From Microbulbifer rhizosphaerae (GTDB lineage: Bacteria > Pseudomonadota > Gammaproteobacteria > Pseudomonadales > Cellvibrionaceae), in the NCBI RefSeq assembly GCF_014191725.1, contig NZ_JACHWZ010000029.1:16888-57379 (forward strand): DNA of 40,492 nucleotides, in the 5' to 3' direction. Positions 1 to 6,014 of this stretch are shown one piece after another (the stretch's first letter is position 1; each line of letters opens with the position of its first letter). The notes under the pieces are model-generated. The model searched no databases. It was not told where the DNA came from and worked only from the letters and a program-made list of their open reading frames with translations. Made by a program: the position numbers and the translations under genes.

Positions 1-78
1 GCCGGCGGGGGGGGCGCGGGGGGGGGGGGGGGGGGCGGGGGGGGGGGGCCCCCCCCCCCCCCCGCCCCCCCCCCCCCA
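1..78. other. Low-complexity G then C homopolymer tract at window edge
   Basis: The first ~78 bases are long runs of G followed by long runs of C, with only a few other bases. Nothing in it can be read as a gene or a normal intergenic signal. It most likely reflects poor base calling or misassembly at a contig end. Confidence 0.8.
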
Positions 79-80
79 CC

Positions 81-93
81 GGCCGCTCCTACA
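81..93. repeat. Partial copy (one arm) of the 69-bp hairpin repeat
   Basis: GGCCGCTCCTACA is identical to the inner part of the left arm of the long inverted repeats at 18268-18336 and 30033-30101. The rest of the element would lie in the homopolymer tract to the left. It sits just after the stop of the reductase gene ending at 97, the usual intergenic position of this family. Confidence 0.5.
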
Positions 94-96
94 GGG

Positions 97-1164
97 TCAG
101 TCGATACCGATCTTAATCTGTCCGGAACCGGGCAGTCGCTCCACCAGTTCGTAACCGCAGAGTTTCGACGGCGTAAAGTAGCCACCGGGCCCCTTGTAGT
201 CGAGCAGGAATTCCATCACCGCCAGGGAGCCGTGCACCGTGACATCGTAACCGTTGGCGGTGACCACCCGGCCGATCTTGCGCTCGCCGCGGCGGTCGTG
301 GCGTATTTCGCCCCAGATCCAGGTCTGCTGTTCCGCGCGCTTTTCCTCGCCGGGCCCGCGTACAGATTTGTCCACCTTGCGCTTGAGCCAGTCCTGCACC
401 CACTGCTTGCGCAGCAGCCAGCGGAATCTATTCATGCGCCGCATTTTTTTTGCGCGCCGCGGGCTCATGGGAATATATACGGCGATATTGGGAATTCCGG
501 TGGAATAGTAGGCGGTGGCCACGTCGCCCCAGGGAATGGCGACGGCGAATTTTTCCCCGCGACCGAAATCGATGGTGCGGCTGAATTCGGCGTGGCCGGT
601 AATCTCGATCTCGCCGTTGCGCCTTATTGCGCTGCCCACGCCCAGGCTCTCGATAGAGGTCTTGGCGGTACCGGGGCTGAGGGGGGAGTCGGAATCGAAA
701 CCCAGGCTCAAGTGGGTGGCGGTGGGAATCGCCTTGTGCAGCGCCGCCGCCAGGCAGTCCGTGGGAATCACGTCGAAGCCGGTTCCCGGGCAGAGCACCA
801 CGCCCGCGGCTTTGGCTTCCGCATTCATGCTGTGGGCCAGTTGGTAGACCGACATTTCGCCCGTGATGTCCTGGTAGTGGGTGCGACTGGCGATACAGGC
901 GAGCATCATGGGTTCGGCGGTGGCGGAGAAGGGCCCCGCGCAGTGGATCACCACGTCGATATCCCGCAGGGTACGCTCCAGAGTTTCGCTGGAGTCGAGA
1001 CAGACCGCCATGGCCGGCAGTCCCAATTCTTCCGCCAGCGGCTGCAGTTTTTGCGAACTGCGCCCCGCCAGCAGCGGGCGGTAGCCTTTGGCCACGGCTT
1101 CGCGGGCGATCAGCTCGCCGGTATAGCCGTAGGCGCCGTAGATCATTATTTTTTTATTGTTCAC
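97..1164 (-). CDS. Saccharopine dehydrogenase-like NAD(P)-binding reductase
   Basis: A 355-residue protein of the saccharopine dehydrogenase / trans-acting enoyl reductase-like family. Residues 6-20 (MIYGAYGYTGELIAR) form a Rossmann dinucleotide-binding turn of the GxxGYTG type. The NAGRS-like LLAGRSSQKL segment near residues 31-40 and the HCAGPF motif near residue 74 are typical of the family. Relatives include mycobacterial enoyl reductases and eukaryotic SCCPDH-like proteins, so an oxidoreductase acting on a lipid or acyl substrate is plausible, but the substrate is not evident. The start is the ATG giving MNNKK. No partner polyketide or lipid genes lie nearby. The family call is firm and the substrate unknown. 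Confidence 0.85.
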   Translation of the reverse strand: MNNKKIMIYGAYGYTGELIAREAVAKGYRPLLAGRSSQKLQPLAEELGLPAMAVCLDSSETLERTLRDIDVVIHCAGPFSATAEPMMLACIASRTHYQDITGEMSVYQLAHSMNAEAKAAGVVLCPGTGFDVIPTDCLAAALHKAIPTATHLSLGFDSDSPLSPGTAKTSIESLGVGSAIRRNGEIEITGHAEFSRTIDFGRGEKFAVAIPWGDVATAYYSTGIPNIAVYIPMSPRRAKKMRRMNRFRWLLRKQWVQDWLKRKVDKSVRGPGEEKRAEQQTWIWGEIRHDRRGERKIGRVVTANGYDVTVHGSLAVMEFLLDYKGPGGYFTPSKLCGYELVERLPGSGQIKIGID

Positions 1165-1230
1165 CGATGAGAGGCCTTATCTGTTGGATCGGTTGACGGG
1201 GTGCGGCAACATTAATGGCGCCCGGTCGCG

Positions 1231-1443
1231 CTAGTCAAATTCCTGTAACAGTTGGAAACGCGGCACCAGTTCGCCGTCCCTTTCCACTTTTTCCGCAAAC
1301 ATTTCCAGCGGTCGCACCCAGACGCCGTAGTCGCCGTAAAGTGCGCGGTAGACCACCAGCCGCTCTCCGGTTTCGCTGTGAGTGGCCACTTCCATTACCT
1401 CGTAGCGCTCGCCTTTGTAGTGGCGATAGATTCCGCGTTTCAT
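1231..1443 (-). CDS. DUF1653 domain protein, 70 aa
   Basis: A small protein whose whole length matches the DUF1653 pattern: N-terminal GIYRHYKGERYEV, then EVATHSETGE, then VVYRALYGDYGVWVRPLEMF. The open frame continues upstream to about 1713, but the conserved domain begins at the Met encoded at 1441-1443, so I take that start. Members are usually cytoplasmic single-domain proteins of 70-80 residues with no established biochemical role. The DUF3301-type gene lies 11 bp upstream on the same strand, suggesting co-transcription. Confidence 0.85.
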   Translation of the reverse strand: MKRGIYRHYKGERYEVMEVATHSETGERLVVYRALYGDYGVWVRPLEMFAEKVERDGELVPRFQLLQEFD

Positions 1444-1454
1444 CTGTGCTCCGT

Positions 1455-1775
1455 TCAGGCGAGGTGGTGGGGGGAAAGTTGTATCTGCGTTATGCGCCGC
1501 CCGTGCAGCACGGCGAGCCCGGCGTAGCGGTGCTCGCCGGTGGAGGTGAACTCGAATTCGTAGCTGCGCTGCAGGCGCACCTGACCGCGGCTGTCGCGCT
1601 TGAGGCGGGTGCGCATCAGGGCCACGGTGTCGTCCAGCAACTGTACGCCCAGTTGCGCGCAGTGGCTGGCGGCGGCCCGGCGCACCTGTTCCTTGGCCGC
1701 CATGCCGGCCCACAGGTACCAGCCGGCGAGGACGAACAGGAATAGCCAGAAGAGATCGCTCAGTGAGTAGTACAT
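1455..1775 (-). CDS. DUF3301-type membrane-anchored small protein, 106 aa
   Basis: The protein begins with one hydrophobic segment (residues 4-24, LSDLFWLFLFVLAGWYLWAG) followed by a soluble part with VRLQRSYEFEFTSTGEHRYAG and a C-terminal RITQIQLSPHHLA. This matches the DUF3301 pattern of gammaproteobacterial inner-membrane proteins of about 100 residues. The open frame extends upstream to 2078, but that part lies antisense to the SDR gene. The ATG at 1773-1775 starts exactly at the membrane segment. It is divergent from the SDR at 1831 (55-bp gap) and upstream of the DUF1653 gene. Function unknown. Confidence 0.8.
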   Translation of the reverse strand: MYYSLSDLFWLFLFVLAGWYLWAGMAAKEQVRRAAASHCAQLGVQLLDDTVALMRTRLKRDSRGQVRLQRSYEFEFTSTGEHRYAGLAVLHGRRITQIQLSPHHLA

Positions 1776-1830
1776 TGACAGGTAGTTGCTATCATCGGGA
1801 CGGTGCAAGAATACCACTGAAGGAGTCTTT

Positions 1831-2526
1831 ATGCCCGGTACTATCCTTATCACCGGCTGCAACCGCGGCCTGGGCCTGGAACTGTCCCGCCAGTTTGCCG
1901 CCGACGGTTGGCGGGTGTTGGCCACCTGCCGCGACCCGGGTTCTGCGGAAACACTGCAGGCTTTGCGGGAGCAGTATCCGCTGCTGGAGATTTTTCCGCT
2001 GGATGTCACCGACTCCCGGCAGATGGCGGAACTGGGCCGCGAGTTACAAGGCAGGCCCATCGACATACTGCTCAGCAATGCCGGTTACTACGGCCCCAAT
2101 GGCGTAGCTTTCGGCCACGTGAATCTGGACGAGTGGCGCAAGGTGCTGGAGATCAACACGCTCGCGCCCTACAGGCTGGCGGAAACCTTTTGTGACAATG
2201 TGGCCGCGAGCGGGCGCAAGGTTATTGCAGTGATCAGCAGCAAGGTGGGCAGTATCGCCGACAACGGTTCCGGTGGCGGCTACCTTTACCGCTCCTCCAA
2301 GACCGCGGTGAACCAGGTGGTAAAGAGCCTGTCCGTCGACCTGCGCGAGCGGGGCATCATTGCCCTCGCGCTGCATCCGGGCTGGGTGCAGACGGATATG
2401 GGTGGGCCCAATGCGCTGATCTCCGCGGAGGAGAGCGTTGCCGGTTTGAAGAAAACCCTGCTCGCTGCCGACCTGGACGGGAGCGGCCATTTTTTCAATT
2501 ACGACGGCAGCGAGATTCCCTGGTAG
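1831..2526 (+). CDS. Short-chain dehydrogenase/reductase
   Basis: A 231-residue SDR. The N-terminal ILITGCNRGLGLELSRQF is the TGxxxGxG cofactor motif (residues 6-13), LSNAGYYG is the NAG motif, and the catalytic Ser and YxxxK are in the VISSKVGS and YRSSKTAVNQ segments. The end LHPGWVQTDMGG is typical of C-factor/carbonyl-reductase-like SDRs. The start is the ATG at 1831 with AAGGAG at 1820-1825; an upstream ATG at 1786 has no such site. A 9-bp hairpin at 2606-2627 follows. The substrate is not identifiable. Confidence 0.9.
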   Translation: MPGTILITGCNRGLGLELSRQFAADGWRVLATCRDPGSAETLQALREQYPLLEIFPLDVTDSRQMAELGRELQGRPIDILLSNAGYYGPNGVAFGHVNLDEWRKVLEINTLAPYRLAETFCDNVAASGRKVIAVISSKVGSIADNGSGGGYLYRSSKTAVNQVVKSLSVDLRERGIIALALHPGWVQTDMGGPNALISAEESVAGLKKTLLAADLDGSGHFFNYDGSEIPW

Positions 2527-2605
2527 CCGCCCGGCTTCGAGTAATCGGCGGGAGAGAGTGGTTTCCCCGCTCAATTTTCTGGCAGATATCCAGTGCCCCT
2601 CCATC

Positions 2606-2627
2606 CGGTATCGGTCCTCCGATACCG
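2606..2627 (+). terminator. Hairpin downstream of the SDR gene, possible terminator
   Basis: CGGTATCGG and CCGATACCG form a perfect 9-bp stem around a TCCT loop. The following bases are T-rich (TTCCACTTTT) but not an uninterrupted U tract, so intrinsic termination is likely, not certain. Confidence 0.55.
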
Positions 2628-2688
2628 TTCCACTTTTCCCTGATCTATTCCCTCTGAAGCTCCCGTGGGCTTGATAGTGGTTTTTGTT

Positions 2689-2746
2689 GTAAATGAGAAT
2701 TATTGGCGTGTAGAATGCGCGGCAATCGTTAATGAGAATGTTTTTC
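2689..2746 (+). promoter_or_regulatory. Two Fur-box-like sites
   Basis: GTAAATGAGAATTATTGGC (2689-2707) matches the classical 19-bp Fur box at 13 of 19 positions by hand alignment, and GTTAATGAGAATGTTTTTC (2728-2746) at 14 of 19. The context supports the call: the first recognisable coding sequence downstream is a relic of a siderophore synthetase, a class normally under Fur control. The sites may be relics too, since their target is broken. Confidence 0.5.
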
Positions 2747-2866
2747 TTTTGGTAATGTTTCTCAAGTTAACGTGAAGCCGCCTGGCAGGAAGGGTACTGA
2801 CAGTGCCGAGTCCGAAAGGCTGTAAAACCAATAACTCCCCATTATCAAGCGTTCGGAGGGATTCAT

Positions 2867-3347
2867 GGCGCCATCGACAGCCGATTTACGGAATTCCGCG
2901 CCCAGCTGGCCGGCACCCTGTTTGCCGAGGACGTGCACGGGTATTCGAACACTGCACCGCTGGTGCGCGCTTTCCGGCGGCGGCACCCGGACATGGACGA
3001 GGCGACCGCTGCCATCCGCTGGTTCGGGGATTACGTCCGGCAGTTGCTGCCGCCGGTGTTGCACACATTCTTTGAATACGGCGTGGCGTTCGAACCCCAT
3101 CTGCAGAACGTGCTGGTAAAACTCGACGGCTGTTCCGTTGCGGGCATTATCCTGCGCGATATGGAGGGCACCAAGCTCGATCGCTCGCGCTGGTCCGACT
3201 CTCTCCGGCCTGACTCTCGTTGGCCTGAAGAGGCGCTGCCCTCTATAAGTGCAAGGGCACGCGAGAGCATGCTGTACGAACGCGATACCGCCTGGCGGCG
3301 CGTGGTCTATTGCCTGTTCGTGAATAACCTGTGCCAGGCCGGCCATT
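2867..3347 (+). pseudogene. Relic of NIS siderophore synthetase (IucA/IucC family), C-terminal part
   Basis: Translating from 2867 gives a ~160-residue stretch containing LLPPVLHTFFEYGVAFEPHL, then QNVLVKLDG and ILRDMEGTKL. This is the conserved C-terminal pattern of IucA/IucC-type NRPS-independent siderophore synthetases, including the metal/FhuF-like region and RDxEG. VVYCLFVNNLCQA also fits the family end. Full-length members have about 600 residues, so only roughly the last quarter survives. The preceding ATG at 2865 (after CGGAGGG) is in another frame, and the reading frame breaks at about 3347 where a different relic begins. Fur-box-like sites lie ~120-180 bp upstream. It is almost certainly non-functional. 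Confidence 0.7.
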
Positions 3348-3620
3348 TCCGCACTGGTCCGCGTGCCGCTCGAGCGCGCGGACCTGTCCGCGGCGCTGGG
3401 CCTGCCCTGGCAGACGCGCCACCCCACGGTTATCGAGGGAATAGAGCGTATCGCCGCAGCCGCGGCGGCGGGCATCGCCTTCTGCGCGATTCCGAGAGAG
3501 GGCGCGGATTACCGGAAATGGCTGGATCAAAAGGTGTCGCTGGTCGTGCTGGGCACGGATCGGGGCGTTATTCGCAAGGGCCTGGCGGCGCACCTGGAAA
3601 AGTACGCCGGTCCCCGCTGA
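3348..3620 (+). pseudogene. Relic of HpcH/HpaI-type aldolase (SbnG-like?)
   Basis: In the frame of 3363 the sequence reads ALVRVPLERADLSAALGLPW, then HPTVIEGIERI and VVLGTDRGVIRKGLAAHLEK before a stop at 3618-3620. ADLSxxLG, the HPxV helix and the GTDxGxxxxG end are hallmarks of HpcH/HpaI aldolases; ALVRVP belongs much earlier in the fold, so an internal deletion has joined the two. HpcH-family citrate synthases of the SbnG type sit in NIS siderophore clusters (staphyloferrin B, achromobactin), which matches the adjacent synthetase relic. The exact former role is inference. Confidence 0.6.
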
Positions 3621-3667
3621 TTCGCAAAGCCGCTGCGCAGCGGCCGTTGGCGCAGCGAGCGACCTGC

Positions 3668-3760
3668 AGGAACATGCCTCCCGATGCCTCGATACGCTGC
3701 CCATTGATCCAGCGATTCTCCTCCGACAGCAGTAAGGCGATAACGCCGCCGATATCCTCA
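3668..3760 (-). pseudogene. 3' fragment of an SDR gene, duplicate of the gene at 9898-10656
   Basis: Read on the minus strand, this encodes EDIGGVIALLLSEENRWINGQRIEASGGMFL, nearly identical to the last ~30 residues of the intact SDR at 9898-10656. The stop codon present there is lost here, and upstream (above 3760) the similarity ends abruptly. It is therefore a truncated copy left by a duplication that also includes the aldolase-relic end immediately to the left. Confidence 0.75.
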
Positions 3761-4027
3761 GTTGCAGTACGGCGGTGCGGGCGCAGCGCTTTCGGCTACG
3801 CGCTGTGCTGCTGTTCGACAATTTGATAGAGAAGGCGGGTACAGCCGCCGAGAGTAGTGTCCAAACCCATCTTGCCCCCTCGGTTCTTTGGTCGTTTTTT
3901 GACCATTCAAAAATTTTCTTAGATCTTTGTCCGGATTTCCCTCCGATTTCTGTATACCCGAGTGGGCAAGGCGAGCCGGAGAGCCTGGACCCACAACTTT
4001 TTTAGTACAGAAAACAAAGGAATATTT

Positions 4028-4933
4028 ATGAAGATCGCAATTGGACAAGGCCTGATGATACTGGGCTTAATGCTTGCCGGCCCCGCCCTTGGGTCGGAAC
4101 TACTCTGGGACAATGGTGCGCCCAATGGCAGCGGCGGCCTCAACAGTCAGTATGAAACCGTCCTGGACGACTTCTACGTGCCCGGCGGGGGCTGGTTTAT
4201 TAGCGGTGCCGAAACCGTGGGCATTTTCCTCAATCCGGGCAGGGTGGTCACCACTGTGGATGTCACGATTTGGGGACACGACTATGACACTGGTAAACCC
4301 AACGGAAGCGATACAGTCAACCTCAATGTCACCAACTTTACCGCCACGCCCACGGGAGAGCTCTGGTATGGCTATGAGAAAATTGAGATAGCGGTTGAAT
4401 TCGACCTGACATTTCTAAAGGGCCAGGAGTACTACTGGATTGAGTTCGACGTGTCTGACCAGTACGGCGAGCGCATTATATTCCTGGATCGGGCGCCGGT
4501 TGCCTACCAGCCCGCCCATGCACGCTCCAATCCATATCCCTTCTCCCTGGAATACAAGGACCTTTCCTATTCGTTACACGGGACCAAAGTAGTGGTATTG
4601 AATCTGCCAGGGGCGAATGACTTCACCTTTAAGGGTTTCGACCAGGGCCGGGAAGCGCACACCATTTTCATTCCCTCGCAACTGGGAATCTTCCAGCGCG
4701 GTATCTACCAAATGCAATTGATCGACCGCCAGCCACAACTATTTCGGTTTGACCGCGACGGACGCAGCCGGATTGACTTCCCCCTACAAAAGCGAAGCGC
4801 CGACCCGGATGCTCAACCGTTCAGTACGCCTCTGGGTGATGATATGTGTAAAGACGCCCCCGACCTTATCCACGGGTTCTGCCAGAGCTTTGTGGCTTGC
4901 GCTGCCTATGAATTGTTTTGCCCTGGTTTTTAA
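4028..4933 (+). CDS. Secreted protein of unknown function, 301 aa
   Basis: I do not recognise this family with confidence. The protein starts with a clear signal peptide (MKIAIGQGLMILGLMLAGPALG, cleavage near residue 22). The first half is rich in alternating hydrophobic/polar strands and aromatic residues (ELLWDNGAPNGSGG, VDVTIWGHDY, YYWIEFDVSDQYGERIIFLD), resembling the beta-sandwich domains of secreted PEP-CTERM-type proteins, though no sorting signal is present. The C-terminus carries four cysteines within the last 30 residues. The start at 4028 has AAAGGA at 4016-4021; an in-frame ATG at 3962 lacks the signal peptide at its N-terminus. A second secreted protein follows 108 bp downstream, so the two may be co-transcribed. 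Confidence 0.75.
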   Translation: MKIAIGQGLMILGLMLAGPALGSELLWDNGAPNGSGGLNSQYETVLDDFYVPGGGWFISGAETVGIFLNPGRVVTTVDVTIWGHDYDTGKPNGSDTVNLNVTNFTATPTGELWYGYEKIEIAVEFDLTFLKGQEYYWIEFDVSDQYGERIIFLDRAPVAYQPAHARSNPYPFSLEYKDLSYSLHGTKVVVLNLPGANDFTFKGFDQGREAHTIFIPSQLGIFQRGIYQMQLIDRQPQLFRFDRDGRSRIDFPLQKRSADPDAQPFSTPLGDDMCKDAPDLIHGFCQSFVACAAYELFCPGF

Positions 4934-5041
4934 ACAGCCCCGGGCATAGGCAACCGTGTAATAGGGTGGCGTAGGCTGCCCTTAATTTGTCACAATCGGC
5001 GCTTCCCGCAACGGGAAAACTTAAGCAAAGGAAAGAAGCAA

Positions 5042-5923
5042 ATGAAAGGAAGAGAAGTAATTCGCATGAGCTCGAAACACCGGTTATATCCGGGCGCGCA
5101 CCTAGTGGCAAGCCTCACGCTCTGGGCCGCCCTCGTAGTACCCGGACTTGCCCAATCGTCCGGTTATTGGTCCGCGGTGCCCAACGTACAGCTTGCAGAT
5201 ACCCTGACAATAAATGCGGTAACTGCTTTAAACGACTTTGGTATTTGTGAGAAAGGCCACGAGAAACTCCCGGGGGTGAACTTTTGCATCGAAGCTTATT
5301 CACAAATTGCCATCGAAGATGGTCACTACTTGGTGAGCTCCCAGCATAACCAACACTGTGCGGCCGGCTTCGCTTATCCCTACGCCGGTTCCACGATCTG
5401 TGTCGCCGAAAATCTCGCCTTGGCACTTGTGGACGGGCAGTTAACCCTGGTTGAACAGCAATGCCCCTCCGGCTTTGTGGCGTTTGGCAATAAATCCGGC
5501 TGTACCCCAGCCGGCCAGGCGCCGGACGAAACCCAATTGTCCGACAACCCCGCTCGGTGCCGGCTGGGTTACATGCAGGTGGATGGCTATTCGATCTGCG
5601 TCGCCAACACCATCGCCTTGCGGACCAGTAGCGAGCAAAGCTTCGGTATCGACCCCAGCGCGGAGGTTTGCCGGCGCGGCCGGGAACGGGTGCAGCGAGG
5701 TGGTTTTTGCGTACCGATTCACAACGCCGTCCAGTGTGAACCGCGCCGTGATTCCACAACCGCCCATCTCCAGGCTGTTTGCTTCGTCAACAGTGAAGAC
5801 CGGGAATGCAATTTGGAAAATGTGTACACGGAAGAACAATTGATACTGGACAGCGGCGACCTGGGGTTGAAGGCTGTAGACATTTTTATGTGTTCCCTGG
5901 GCCCCGGCCGTATCATACCGTAG
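5042..5923 (+). CDS. Secreted cysteine-repeat protein of unknown function
   Basis: A 293-residue protein with an N-terminal signal peptide (hydrophobic SLTLWAALVVPGLAQS, cleavage near residue 38). The mature part contains five degenerate repeats, each with a Cys-x-x-Gly or Cys-x-x-Gly-like start and a second Cys 10-15 residues on: CEKGHEKLPGVNFC, CAAGFAYPYAGSTIC, CPSGFVAFGNKSGC, CRLGYMQVDGYSIC and CRRGRERVQRGGFC. More Cys follow near the end. The pattern suggests disulfide-paired small modules in a periplasmic or exported protein. Either ATG 5042 (after AAGGAAAG) or ATG 5066 could start it. It is convergent with the kinase gene ending at 6015 and has no family I can name. Confidence 0.75.
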   Translation: MKGREVIRMSSKHRLYPGAHLVASLTLWAALVVPGLAQSSGYWSAVPNVQLADTLTINAVTALNDFGICEKGHEKLPGVNFCIEAYSQIAIEDGHYLVSSQHNQHCAAGFAYPYAGSTICVAENLALALVDGQLTLVEQQCPSGFVAFGNKSGCTPAGQAPDETQLSDNPARCRLGYMQVDGYSICVANTIALRTSSEQSFGIDPSAEVCRRGRERVQRGGFCVPIHNAVQCEPRRDSTTAHLQAVCFVNSEDRECNLENVYTEEQLILDSGDLGLKAVDIFMCSLGPGRIIP

Positions 5924-6014
5924 GGCCTTTTTAACGCCCCAGAAGAAGTTTTTCCTTATATTTCAGCAAGGCTAGGTTTATGGATGGGAATTGGCGGGTG
6001 CAAGTATGCATCCG

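Noticed and set aside
1..78. G/C homopolymer tracts at the left end as a structural element
   Set aside because: Runs of only G then only C at the exact window edge are best explained by sequencing or assembly failure.
232..1170. Long plus-strand frame opposite the reductase gene
   Set aside because: It is antisense to a well-supported family member, and its His/Gly-rich translation is typical of a GC-rich shadow frame.
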